NCBI GenBank assembly: GCA_014529385.2
Contig: CM043970.1
Span: 59,819,523-59,883,522, forward strand
Reading direction: 5' to 3'
Length of the DNA: 64,000 bases
Source of the DNA: Adiantum capillus-veneris
Lineage: Eukaryota > Streptophyta > Polypodiopsida > Polypodiales > Pteridaceae
Shown here: piece by piece, positions 23,029-33,070 of the stretch
How the letters are laid out: the number at the start of each line of letters is the position of its first letter
How positions within the stretch are numbered: position 1 is the first letter of the stretch
The notes under the pieces: generated by a model
Databases searched by the model: none
Seen by the model: only the letters and a program-made list of their open reading frames with translations
Told to the model about the DNA's origin: nothing
Program-made: the position numbers and the translations under genes

Positions 23029-26000
23029 ATAGAGGATAGATCATTGTGAGTAGCTATAGACACCGCATTAACTTTTGGTCGTCGTGAAAGTGCATCGGCA
23101 ACTTGATTGTGCTTACCAGCTATGTGAGCAATATGAAAATTAAATTGCGAAAGAAAATTTGCCCACCTCATTTGTTTGTCAGAAAGCTTGGTTTGCGTCA
23201 TGAAATACTTGAGACTTTGGTGGTCGGTTCGTAGGATAAATGGAGTCCCCAATAGGTAGTGCTTCCATGTGTCTAGGGCATGTAGAACAGCTAAAAGCTC
23301 TTTCTCATAAATGCCCAAGACTCGTTCATCACCATTGAGCCTTCGGCTCTCATATGCTATGGCATGCCCTTCTTGAAGCAAAACCGCTCCAAGGCAATCA
23401 CCACAAGCATCACATTGGACCTCAAAGGGCTTTGAGAGATCCGGAAGCACAAGGACTGGTTGGGAAGTAAGCTTCTCTTTGAGTTTTTCAAAAGCATTTT
23501 GCTCCTTAGCAGTCCATACAAACTTAACGTTCTTCTTGGTTAAGTCGTGTAGTGGTCCTGCCACTTGAGAGAATTTTGCTATGAAGCGTCTATAGTATGC
23601 ACACATACCAATAAAGCTTCTTAGCTCATGTAGATTCCTTGGGTTAGGCCATGATTTTATTACCTCTAACTTTGAAGGATCCATACGAATACCATCGTGA
23701 GAGATAATATGGCCTAGATATTGAATCTCTTGAAGGAAGAATTCACTTTTCTTTTGGTTGAGAAAAAGTTTGTTCTCCCTCAAGGCTTGAAAAATCACTT
23801 GGAGATGTTGCTTATGTTCCTCCAAAGACTTGGAGTAGATGATGATATCATCGAAGAACACTCCAGTGAATTTTCGATATGGTCTAAAAATTTTCTCCAT
23901 CAAACGATTGAACGTAGCTGGTGCATTAGTCAAGCCAAAAGGCATGACTAGATATTCATAAAGACCAAATGTTGTGCGAAACGCGGTCTTTAAGATATCC
24001 TCATCCACTATCCTTATTTGATGATAGCCACTCTTAAGGTCAATCCTACTGAAGTAGGTAGAGCCTTGTAGCTTATCAAACAGATCTTCTACCCGAGGTA
24101 CGGGAAATCTGTTTTTAATAGTGATATGGTTTAGTGCTCGATAGTCCACACACATACGGTATGTACCATCTTTCTTTTGCACTAAAAGGACTGGAGAACA
24201 AAAGGGAGAGGAACTAGGCCTCACCATCCCTTTGTCTACCAGCTCTTGTACTGGCCTCATGATCTCCTCTTGTTGAGCTTGTGAGACTCGATAAGGAGGT
24301 TTGTTAGGCGGTGAGCTTCCTGGAAGGAGCTCAATACGATGGTCATCATCCCCTCGTTTTGGAGGTAGGTCCATAGGGATATCATCGATGAACACATCTT
24401 GGAATCCTTTTAGAAAAGTAGACAAGTCTAACTCTTCTTGATTCCTATCATTTTCATTTGATGAAACATTATTAGCTTTTAGAGACTCTTTGACATAAAT
24501 CATGTACGCAGAAACTGAGCTCTTCATTGATTTATCAAAAGAAAGAGGATTTACAAGTGGAATAGTGCGACCACGCTCACTAGCATCTACATACATGTTC
24601 TTTCCCCTGTAGGTGAAGTAAATTCTCCTTTCAGGGAACTTCATGTTGGCAGCCATGCGATCAAACCATGGTGCCCCTAGGATAACATCCTGATGTTGGA
24701 GGGGAGAGATGAAGAAGTCTTCTTTGTCGACATAGCTTTGGACATGAAGCCTCAACTTCCCAATCAAGGGAGTAACGGAGGCTTGTTGTCCCTTGAAAGC
24801 TGCATCAGCTGTTACTATATCTCCCATCTCAAAAGCTTGAATGCCCAACTTGGTGGCCAACTCTATTGATATGAAGTTGAGGGTAGAGCCAGGGTCAAAC
24901 AAGATGAAGGCATCATGCTCTCGTACCTTTCCCCAAGCATAGGAGAGTGATGATCCTTTGCAATGAGCATCCTCTTTTGGAGCTTCGATGGTGGAAGCCC
25001 TAGGAGTCTCATTGCGAGTATTCTTCTTGGGGCAAGAACGATAGCCATGTCCTTGCTCCCCACACTTGAAACACTTATGGTCCTTGCGAAAAGCTTCAAG
25101 CTCTTCAGGAGAGAGTTTGTTTTTACCTTTGTAAACTCCCTTCTCCTTGGACCGATTGTTGTTGTTGTTGTTGGAAGTGCCTTGGGAATTATTTTGAGCA
25201 TTGGATTTCCCCTTTGCATCATTTTTATCTTTGTTTTCCATGGGCTTGACATTACGTCTAGCCCCTTGATGGAAATTGATGCGTGAAGCAACCATGGTGT
25301 GGTGGATTACTTCGGTAATAGTACCGGGCCGTTGAGAGTTGATATATTCGGCCATCTCTTCAGGTAATCCCGCACAGAATTGCTGTCTTTGCTCGGCAAA
25401 GTCTATCTTTTGAAAGACAGTAGCTTTGAGATGTAAATCCCAAAACTTATCTACATACTTGTTGATAGACTCATGAGAGAGGAGCTTCAAGCCGCGCCAT
25501 TCGGTAAGAACTTTATCTTTAGTATCGCTTGGAAGAAATTGCTTCATGATGGAAACTCGTAGAGTTTTCCATGTCTTTGGGGCTTCTCCATTGCCACGAA
25601 GGCTAGCCCACCATTGACGAGCTGATTTTTGGAAGTGCATAGCTACATGGCGTAGCTTGGAGGACTCTGTGAAGCCCTCGTCCCCAAAGGCCGCATCAAA
25701 TTGCTGGATGAAGGCCAACACTTTGTCGGTAGCACCAAAGGTGCCATCGTAGGTGAGAAAAGAGATACTCTTTCCTCCCTCCTTGAACTTCTTTAGCTTT
25801 TGTGACCTTCGCCATGCAGGAAATGATTTGCGATGCCCTCCCCTCTTGTATTCTCTAGGAGAATAGCCATAACTTTCATCGGAAGAGAAGGAAGGTGAAA
25901 AAGAAGGAGAAGAGGGTGACCTCTTCCTAGCCCTTTTCTTCCTTTGTTTCCTCTCTTGCCTTTGAGAGTGATGAGGAGAAGGACTATGGGTTGCTCTTTT

Positions 26001-26360
26001 CCTCTTGGGAGGAGTAGGCGATCGTCTAGACCGCCTTCTTCGTGGAGCCACATCTTCAAAAGAACTTAGACTTTCATTGCTTTCTTTCTCTTTGGATTCC
26101 TCCTCTCGAATGGGAGAGAGTCTTCTTTTGGGGGTCTCTTCAAGAGGCCTCCTAAGCTCTCTCTCCTCTTGGAGAGGAAGGGAAATTCCATAGGCACGAA
26201 GTTGTTGAGTAACTTCGGCTTGCAAGGTAGGGTTGCCCATAGCTTGTTGCAACCTAGTCACAAGATAATTCACAAACATGGGAGCATCATCATTAGCACC
26301 TTCATGTGCAAAATCAAAGCTATCAATGTTCATTCTACTCTCTTGATTATTGTCAGCCAT
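22674..26360 (-). CDS. Element B gag-pol polyprotein: gag, protease, RT, RNase H, start of integrase
   Basis: 1228 codons from ATG (MADNNQESRMNIDSF). Order: acidic and Arg/Ser-rich gag N-terminus (1-170), capsid region with QWWASLRGNGEAPKTWK (about 250), CCHC knuckle CFKCGEQGHGYRSC (about 425-440), aspartyl protease with ILFDPGSTLNFIS (about 480-492), RT with CVDYRALNHITIKNRFPVP and the catalytic FFDDIIIYS, RNase H starting VQCDACGDCLGAVLL and holding TDHQSLKYF, then the HHCC integrase region (YAGHRGIQPTLRG, KCVVCQK). The frame ends at NSP where the tandem duplication begins again. The protease active site has Pro where Ser/Thr is expected (D-P-G-S). Length and openness indicate recent activity. 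Confidence 0.93.
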   Translation of the reverse strand: MADNNQESRMNIDSFDFAHEGANDDAPMFVNYLVTRLQQAMGNPTLQAEVTQQLRAYGISLPLQEERELRRPLEETPKRRLSPIREEESKEKESNESLSSFEDVAPRRRRSRRSPTPPKRKRATHSPSPHHSQRQERKQRKKRARKRSPSSPSFSPSFSSDESYGYSPREYKRGGHRKSFPAWRRSQKLKKFKEGGKSISFLTYDGTFGATDKVLAFIQQFDAAFGDEGFTESSKLRHVAMHFQKSARQWWASLRGNGEAPKTWKTLRVSIMKQFLPSDTKDKVLTEWRGLKLLSHESINKYVDKFWDLHLKATVFQKIDFAEQRQQFCAGLPEEMAEYINSQRPGTITEVIHHTMVASRINFHQGARRNVKPMENKDKNDAKGKSNAQNNSQGTSNNNNNNRSKEKGVYKGKNKLSPEELEAFRKDHKCFKCGEQGHGYRSCPKKNTRNETPRASTIEAPKEDAHCKGSSLSYAWGKVREHDAFILFDPGSTLNFISIELATKLGIQAFEMGDIVTADAAFKGQQASVTPLIGKLRLHVQSYVDKEDFFISPLQHQDVILGAPWFDRMAANMKFPERRIYFTYRGKNMYVDASERGRTIPLVNPLSFDKSMKSSVSAYMIYVKESLKANNVSSNENDRNQEELDLSTFLKGFQDVFIDDIPMDLPPKRGDDDHRIELLPGSSPPNKPPYRVSQAQQEEIMRPVQELVDKGMVRPSSSPFCSPVLLVQKKDGTYRMCVDYRALNHITIKNRFPVPRVEDLFDKLQGSTYFSRIDLKSGYHQIRIVDEDILKTAFRTTFGLYEYLVMPFGLTNAPATFNRLMEKIFRPYRKFTGVFFDDIIIYSKSLEEHKQHLQVIFQALRENKLFLNQKKSEFFLQEIQYLGHIISHDGIRMDPSKLEVIKSWPNPRNLHELRSFIGMCAYYRRFIAKFSQVAGPLHDLTKKNVKFVWTAKEQNAFEKLKEKLTSQPVLVLPDLSKPFEVQCDACGDCLGAVLLQEGHAIAYESRRLNGDERVLGIYEKELLAVLHALDTWKHYLLGTPFILRTDHQSLKYFMTQTKLSDKQMRWANFLSQFNFHIAHIAGKHNQVADALSRRPKVNAVSIATHNDLSSMIDEYATNPDFRDIMSALALGKKEEPFTLQDGYLLHGNRLCVTHSLREKVMYESHAPPYAGHRGIQPTLRGVETYFYWPTMKVDIQEYVSKCVVCQKTMYDRGKQPGLLQPLPIPNSP

Positions 26361-26775
26361 GTTAACAAAATTTTATGTATGTACTTAGTGTATGCTTTGG
26401 CAATTCAAAACCTTAGTTGCCACTCCTCTTAGCCTTTGAAAATCGGCTCTTAAGTATCTACACCCACGGCTCAAAGTGGTTAATTATAGAGAGTAGAGGA
26501 GTAGGTCTAACATAGCAGAGTTGCCAAGGGCTAGCTCCTTTCGGACTTCTTATGGCTCAATAATGGTAAAGCCGTAGGCAAGTCTAAAAAGACTCCATTA
26601 TTAAGTCCAAAGCTCCCGAGGTGTGCACCATCCCCCACATAGTGGGCTTAACAAAACCGGTATTAGATCCCAGTTCCACTTACTCTATTATAATTAACAA
26701 CATCAACCATTTATAGGCTACTTAAGGACCTCTCTTCTTAAGAAAGAAAAGAGAAACCAAATGCTCTGATACCAA
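26361..26775 (-). other. Element B leader and initiator-Met primer site
   Basis: The primer site TGGTATCAGAGC reads on the minus strand at 26,763-26,774, one base inside the LTR end. The rest is a short noncoding leader before the gag ATG. Confidence 0.8.
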
Positions 26776-28384
26776 TGTAATGGAATTTGCCTATTCAATT
26801 TGAGAATAGCGGAATTTAATGAGAGTACTTTCAAGAAATGATTTTGTGAGCATAGCGGGTAGACATAATTGAAGATAGCAACATAATCATAGCAATTAGT
26901 TAACTTGGCATAGACAATACTTTTGCAAGAGAGAGAGAGTTTAGAGAACATGACAACAATTGAGGACCGGATTTATGTGGAGCCGGTCCCCCCTCCAATA
27001 GGCATTTGTATTATGATTTCTCCCATAAAGAGAGACTTGTTACAATACAGTCTTTGTGTTCCTTGTGACCTATGTGATGCCATGAAGATGGAAGGATTCA
27101 TGCACCACAAACATAACATAAACTTGAAGAAAGCTTTAACTATCCCAAGCCTCAGTCCCAAGACCTCAAACACCTTCGAAGGTGGAGAGAGCTAGCAGGG
27201 AATGAGGGTAGGGAAGAGGAAGAAGAAACATTTCGTAGGAGAAAGAATTAGTTCCTCACTTATCATACTCTTGTTGCTAGCATACATAATAGCATAGTAA
27301 TGAAGAAGAAGGATATGGCAAGCTTAAGCATTGAAGCATGGCTCTTTGTTGGATTTGCACTCCATAGCCAAGAGTGTTGGTGTAGGCTCTCAACCTCTAC
27401 TTGCTTGGAGAGGGAGCTCTTGCACTTTGCATATCACACAATGAGAGTGCTTGTGAGTGTGTGTGGGTGAGTATACCCCCTAGGCACCCCCCTAGCTTGC
27501 TTGGGTCGACCCCCCCTTGTAGCTCATGCCTGAAGCTCATTGGACCCCTCCAGGCCTAGCCAATCACAAGCAAGAGCCATTACAAGCAACATGGGTAGCC
27601 TTGGGACAAGTGTCCCCCTTTCCCCTTTGAGAGAGAGGACTTGATAAATGCTAAAATAATTAGATAATTAATGTAATTTATCATTGGACCCCTTTGAAGC
27701 CTAGCCAATAGGCTTCAAGCAACACATGAAGGTAACATGGGTAGGGGCCTGACATGTGTCCTTGCTGCCTCTTCAAGTTGGGCTTCCCTTGTGTGTGTGA
27801 GTGGGTGTTCTCTCTCTAGCCCCTAGGAAAAGGGCTCGCCCCCCCTCTTGTAGGAATGCTTTTGACTTTTAGGTGATCAAGCACCTTACTCACCAAGCAT
27901 GACAAAGCACTTGAACTAGGGGGTGTTCCCACAAGCATCTCAGGCAAGCTTCTCAAGGCACCTCAAGTACTTTAATCATGAAGCAAGTCAAGCACCTCAA
28001 GCATGGAGCCAGTCAAGCACCTCAAGCATCTTAATCAAGCACCTCAAGCATGAAAAACACCTCAAGCATGACAAGCACCTCGAGCTTGGGCCGGGTTCCC
28101 ACCTCAAGCTCAGCCCTAGCTTACTTAAGGTCAAAGGACTTTTACACACATTTATTGGAGGTCTTCAATGAAGCTAACCCTAAGGTCTTATGCTCCATTG
28201 GTTAGCCTTGCTCTTTGATAGACCATCTCCCTTTTGGGCCCCTTTACCATTGGCCCCGTGTTGAGATAGATCTATAAGCACATACCTATATCTTAACACT
28301 TGTTCCCGTTTATTCTCCCACATTAAGTGATCAATTTAATATGAGAAAATCATTTGGGTTAGTTAGATATTAGATTTTATGACA
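26776..28384 (-). repeat. 5' LTR of element B
   Basis: 1609 bp, the same length as the 3' LTR and nearly identical. Its outer side is followed by the 34-bp piece of 3' internal sequence, then by element C integrase. Confidence 0.93.
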
Positions 28385-28418
28385 TTACCTCTCTCTTGAA
28401 ATCATAGTCGTCCTCGAC

Positions 28419-29004
28419 CAAAACGGTGGAAGCTCATCACACAGATTGGGATTTGAAGCTGACTTCAGTCCTATGGGCTTATCGTACTTCTTCTTACAAA
28501 GTGGCTATTAATTGTACACCATTAAAAATGGTATATGACCAAGAAGCAGTGTTGCCATGGGAGTTTTTAATTCCTAGTGTGCATGTAGCTTCACAAGAAG
28601 GTTGGGATGGTAACCCTTTAATTGAGCGCTTATATATCTTTGAAGGGTTAGATGAAGAAAGACAATTGGCACTGCAAAATGCGCTTGTGGGGAAAGATAG
28701 GAGGAAGAAATGGTTTGACCATCATCTAAACAACAAGGAATCAATGTTGGTGGATAAAGTCCTTATGTATGGAGTGCGTAATGAAAAGAAAAAGTTGAAA
28801 TATGCAGGAAGAGGACCATATAGAGTATGTGAAATCACCCCACAAGGGACCATTTGTCTGGAGACTCTTGATGGAGTTGAAACCATTGGATTCCTCAATG
28901 CAAGAAAATTTAAAAGATACTATGATCCTTTAAGCCAAGAGGAAATACGTGCCATCCATCAAAAAGAGGCAGCCAAGGCACAAACGGAATTGAAGAAGAT
29001 ATAA
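28419..29004 (+). pseudogene. Element C integrase C-terminal part
   Basis: Open from about 28,426 for 192 codons. It starts HHTDWDLKLTSVLWAYRTS, which is the end of a gypsy integrase core, followed by TPLKMVYDQEAVLPWEFLIP and KWFDHHLNNK, then the GRGPYRVCEITPQGTICLET C-terminal block. It continues the integrase broken off at 19,256. The stretch holding the second Asp and the Glu of the D-D-E set is absent on both sides, so about 200 bp of element C was lost at the element B junction. Confidence 0.85.
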
Positions 29005-29136
29005 GCTCAAGCTGAGGCTAAGGAGCGACAACAATGCATAAGATGGCAATGAGAGGCTAACCTTGAAATTACACATGCATTCCACATTGAAACTGATGAG
29101 GATTGGTTGGACTCTGACACACCTTTATGATACCCT

Positions 29137-29466
29137 ATTGAGCTAAACAGTGCCTATGGAAAAGTACTATATAATGCCTTATTGGACACGGGTGCTAAGT
29201 ATAATCTGCTATCATATGGGGTGTGGTGTCAATTAGGAAATCCATCTCTATCGGAGAGTATTATCCAAGTCAAGGGTGTCAACAAGAAAAAAACCACAAT
29301 TTTTTGTATCTGGTACACTTCTGTCAATTATGAAAATTGGTTTGTAGCTCAAGACTTTTTGGGCATGCCTGCTGGAACTATGGAGGGCAACATAAACCTT
29401 GGACGCACGTGGATGTTGGCAACCAAATGCACTATTGATTGGGGTATTGGTAGTGTCACGACGTGA
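29137..29466 (+). pseudogene. Second aspartyl-protease-like domain of element C, downstream of integrase
   Basis: Starting about 29,158 the frame reads YNALLDTGAKYNLLSYGVWC, a typical retropepsin active site (Asp-Thr-Gly-Ala after two hydrophobics). About 75 residues on comes NLGRTWMLATKCTIDWG, the same kind of C-terminal segment as in gypsy proteases. The annotated ATG-less open stretch runs 29,182-29,466. A first, degenerate protease of the same element sits at 12,840-13,240, so this is a second copy after integrase, an unusual place. It could be a duplicated protease, a captured host aspartyl-protease-like gene fragment, or part of a second element. Active-site residues look intact. Confidence 0.6.
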
Positions 29467-29519
29467 CCACCCACTCTTACCCCTATTATTGAACTGAATT
29501 CACCTCCGTTGCAGACTTT

Positions 29520-30180
29520 AGGGAAGTATAGGATAGCCAAGTTTCACAAACCAAAGTGGTTAACTTGTCCTTGTCGACTGCCCATGAACCTAGCACCTCA
29601 ACACTTGTAGTTGAAACAAGCAGTAATATTGCAGCTACTCAACTTGCACGACCTAAGAGTACATATCATTGGGTCCCCAAGGTCTTAATTCCAGATACTT
29701 CAACCCTTCCATCCATTTCAAGAAAAAAATTCTCATGGAAAACCAAGAGCGCACTCTAGGAGAGTCAAGACCAAATCACGATGGATACCAAAACGTCTAT
29801 TAGAAGCCCAAGGCTACTATGATGGAAATGAACAAATTTGGGTACCTAAACATACAATGTGTCTTTCCCTATCACCTACAAAACCATGTGAGTCAATCAC
29901 TGTAACTCCAAAGCCAATGGCAGACCGTGGAAAGGGAAAGATCACAGAATGCTACACACCTATTCCAAAGCTAGTTTGGGTTCCAAGGCAAAACCAAATT
30001 ATTCCACCTAGCTTAGGAAGGGGGGAATCCCATCAATCTTCTAGCTCTTCATGTAATGCATCCATAGACGTAAAAGCTTCTCCACAGCCTCCACCTACAA
30101 TAGTGGACCTCCATGAAGCTACAAAGGAATCCACACCTCCCAATGTTCAAGAATCACATGATGAACCACTTCAAGTTTGA
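29520..30180 (+). pseudogene. Element C region with repeated W-(V/I)-P-(K/R) motifs
   Basis: Two open stretches (29,556-29,759 and 29,857-30,180) joined by a frameshift near 29,750. Across them four motifs recur: HWVPK, RWIPK, IWVPK and VWVPR, spaced by about 20-50 residues. The rest is Ser/Pro/Thr-rich. No family recognised. It may be an accessory protein of the element following the second protease-like domain. Confidence 0.45.
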
Positions 30181-30416
30181 TCCTAGGAGAGTATTTTACC
30201 GCCCTTGCAACTCGATGAGGCACCTAAGGTAATAGAAAACTACTAGCAAAAATCCTCACCTATTACCAACTAGAACAATTGGTTTCAAAGGGTGACAAGC
30301 ACATTTCAAACCGTATGACCTACCCAAGGAAGGGGGAGTCCTCACTCACGTCAATATTTTGGATCCCCATCCTCTTAAAATTTCTTCCCTGACGTCTGAA
30401 CTCTGCAATTGAGGGA

Positions 30417-30430
30417 CTATATATACATAA
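30417..30430 (+). promoter_or_regulatory. Possible TATA box of an internal promoter in element C
   Basis: CTATATATACATAA lies about 190 bp upstream of the ATG at 30,615, after a GACGTC-containing stretch. The A-rich sequence between is consistent with an untranslated leader. It suggests that the downstream ORF may have its own transcript. Confidence 0.35.
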
Positions 30431-30614
30431 CCTTATACTAGCTCTAGCAAACAAAGAAAATAACAAATAATAAAAGATTAAGAGCAACTAGCAACGAGAG
30501 AGAACCCTATCAGATCCTACACATAAGTCCAAATTCACCATGTCACATCAAGCAGCACACAAAAATAACTCTTATGTTTTAAAGACCTAACCAAATCTAT
30601 CTGTATTTTCAAAG

Positions 30615-31160
30615 ATGGCTAGTTCACTAGAGGCATGCGCTTCTATTTTTTATGAAAGGTACCCTTTTTATTTTTCTCGAGTGTTTCACATCTGCTATCC
30701 TGTACTTTCTTGCGACTGGGATTTGGTAGAGAGACTTGCGCGTGAGAGAAATTTTGAAGAGTTAGAATGGCTGATACGTCTATGGATAACTAGTGATCCC
30801 TACCCAATAGCAAATGCTTCTCCAGTGGCACATGCTTATTCTTTTGCACAAGATGAGTATCCACGCATAGTGAGGTTCTTGATTAACACGCTTGTGCAAG
30901 AGGATGATGAAGAAGAAATAATACAAACCGAGGAAGACTATGGCCTCACGAAAAATGCTTATTCTTTTGCACAAGATGAGCATCCACGCATAGTGAGGTT
31001 CTTGATTAACACGCTTGTGCAAGAGGATGATGAAGAAGAAATAATACAAACCGAGGAAGACTATGGCCTCACAAAAAATGATTTCCTCTATCTAGATGAT
31101 GAGGATAGAGACCTAGCCTTAGGGATGCCACCCGGTTTATATAATATCCTCTTTCCTTGA
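30615..31160 (+). CDS. 181-residue accessory ORF of element C with internal 41-residue duplication
   Basis: ATG at 30,615 to TGA at 31,158-31,160, intact. The protein has no recognised domain. The N-terminal 60 residues are rich in aromatic residues and Arg; the rest is acidic. Residues 73-113 and 114-154 are a tandem duplication (period 123 bp; 30,832-30,954 and 30,955-31,077, two base differences seen) of a unit starting AYSFAQDE and ending DYGLTKN. It lies between the pol region and the 3' LTR, where plant gypsy elements sometimes carry an extra ORF. It stays open while the surrounding pol is full of stops, which could mean recent selection or chance. Function unknown. Confidence 0.5.
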   Translation: MASSLEACASIFYERYPFYFSRVFHICYPVLSCDWDLVERLARERNFEELEWLIRLWITSDPYPIANASPVAHAYSFAQDEYPRIVRFLINTLVQEDDEEEIIQTEEDYGLTKNAYSFAQDEHPRIVRFLINTLVQEDDEEEIIQTEEDYGLTKNDFLYLDDEDRDLALGMPPGLYNILFP

Positions 31161-32357
31161 TTCTAAAAGGGACGACAGATAGGTAGGTTAGGGGTCTGGA
31201 TCGTGTTTTGAGTTTGTTTTCTAGGAGTTTTAATTTTTTCACATTGACATGCCTCCTAGAGGTATAGTGCCTTGTAGTTTGATATTGTTATAGAGGACTT
31301 ATATGGATTTCCGTCCACATGGATGAGGACACCTATTTCAACGAAATGAGCAACTCCATACCTCCAGGTAAACTGCTTTTCATGATTCATGCTGGTGGAT
31401 ATGTATAATTGCTAATTGTGGTTTTTCATGGTTGTTTAAGTGCAATAGTTATGTTTGTTATATGCCATTATAGATGTATAAATTTGTCTTTTCTTAAGTT
31501 TATTAAACTAGAGTAATCTTATAGATGAGCCTTGAGATTAGGAGACCGTGACTTTAGGTTAACTCATTTACTTGACCATTAGTCCTAGTTGATAAAATTA
31601 TATGCATGTTTGAGACCTTAGGAATGTTTTAGGCATAGAGAAGCTTGCTCACTTAAACAACAAAAGACACTAGTGAGTATACCAAGAAAATGGAAGCAAA
31701 AAACATAAGTGCCACAAATGAAAAATCTTACGTTGGAAGAGAAATCTTGGCTTGATTTGGTACTTCACTCACATGTATTGTCTATGGTACTAGAGCCCTA
31801 GAGGTTCCCAGTGTGGGCGCTTTCCCTTGAGAAGTAAAAAGCCCTGGATATACAAAATAAGCACACACATCAAATGATTGTGAACCAAAGTAAAAGAAAA
31901 AAGAAAAAAATGATATTTAAAAGACTTCCATCGAGCTTATAGTTAAAATTTCAAGCTTTTGTTTGGAGTTGTGAGGGCTAGTTGGCTAATCAAAGCTGAA
32001 AAGCACAATTAGGGAATCTTGCATTTAGATCATCTTTTTAACTTAGCTAGTACTAGAGTAGTTGTTTTAACCTTAGTCATAGCTAACTAATTGATAAACT
32101 CACCCATAAGCCCAAAACTCTTGATTAATTAATTTCATCAAAGTGCAATTTATTTGTCCTTAATGGTAATTTAGCATTTCATAAATCTTGCATTTACTCA
32201 TTTCCACATGTACGTTACATTCCTCTCATGATTTATTTCCATATAATTCCGCTTGCATAAAACAGTGACTTTGCCTTGCAGATTCAAATCCAGATGCTCT
32301 ACAACATGGACAAAACGATCTTTCTCTCACTAGCTTTCGAGGGTGGAATCTACATCA
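31161..32357 (+). other. Element C 3' internal noncoding region
   Basis: About 1.2 kb of AT-rich sequence with no ORF of note. It ends at the purine tract AGGAAGGGGGGCA just before the 3' LTR. Confidence 0.5.
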
Positions 32358-32369
32358 GGAAGGGGGGCA

Positions 32370-32699
32370 TGTTACCACCAACAAACCACCTTTTATGTAG
32401 CCATGGGCTGGGTTGTCGGACCCGCTAGTAGTGTATTATGTTATTGGCCGGACTTGTCGGTCAAGTAGGAATGGTTCAGAGTGATCATCGATGAGAGGCG
32501 CACTCTAAAATTGGAACCTATAATGTTTGGGTAAGATTGGCTAAGTGTGGGCGCCCAAATGTGAATGGGCAAGCCCATATAAAAGTCAATCTAAACCTAA
32601 AATACCTTATTCTCTCATTTGTGCAATGCAAGAAGAGTGCTCTTGCTCCATCTCCTTCTCCGTCTCCCTTGTGTACTAGTGTGTGTGTGTGTGTGTGTG

Positions 32700-32761
<62 letters not shown>

Positions 32762-32997
32762 TGATCAAGCATTGCAGCGGCACGACGACGGCGAGGCGGT
32801 TGAGCACGGCACAGTCGCGGCTCCCTCTTCTTCGCAGCGAGGAATCCTCCACGATAGCAAGTGTAGAGCGGTGAGTGACACACCATTGTCATCTTTGAGC
32901 TTACTAGTTTAGGCTAGTTGTGTGCTTGGAGCCATCTGTGGCACGCACACAGTGTTAAGCAAGTTTCTTGCTTCGATACGTGCGACAAAATCCCACA
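32370..32997 (+). repeat. Right (3') LTR of element C
   Basis: TGTTACCACC...TCCCACA, matching 970-1648 but without its 77-bp duplication. It has a longer AG tract (32,703-32,759). It merges with the flanking (CA)n. Confidence 0.85.
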
Positions 32998-33034
32998 CAC
33001 ACACACACACACACACAGGCACACACACACACAC

Positions 33035-33070
<36 letters not shown>

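Larger units (their letters stand above)
19257..28384 (-). mobile_element. Element B: young chromovirus-type Ty3/gypsy retrotransposon
   Basis: 9128 bp on the minus strand. The two LTRs are each exactly 1609 bp (5' LTR 26,776-28,384; 3' LTR 19,257-20,865), TGTCATAAAA...CATTACA in element orientation. By eye they differ at only about five positions. An initiator-Met primer site lies at 26,763-26,774 and a polypurine tract (AAGAGAGAGG) next to the 3' LTR. The gag-pol frame is open for over 1200 codons and ends in a chromodomain. A 353-bp tandem duplication in the integrase region breaks the frame. No target duplication is visible, and the outer edge of the 5' LTR carries 34 bp of the element's own 3' internal end (28,385-about 28,418). 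Confidence 0.92.
970..32997 (+). mobile_element. Element C: old Ty3/gypsy retrotransposon hosting three nested insertions
   Basis: Two directly repeated LTRs (970-1648 and 32,370-32,997) share long matching blocks: the GCCATGGGC start region, the GGCGCCCAAATG block, an AG tract and the GATACGTGCG end. A primer site TGGCGTCGTTGCCGAGGAA follows the left LTR, resembling the tRNA-Asp-type site used by the Athila/Tat group. A purine tract (about 32,358-32,369) precedes the right LTR. Plus-strand coding remnants between them run gag, zinc knuckles, protease, RT, RNase H, integrase, then extra ORFs. All pol ORFs carry stops or frameshifts and the RT box reads LDN instead of xDD, so the element is dead. 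It is split by a copia element (6807-12,463), derivative A (13,535-16,635) and element B (19,257-28,384). Without those insertions it would be roughly 14 kb. Confidence 0.85.
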
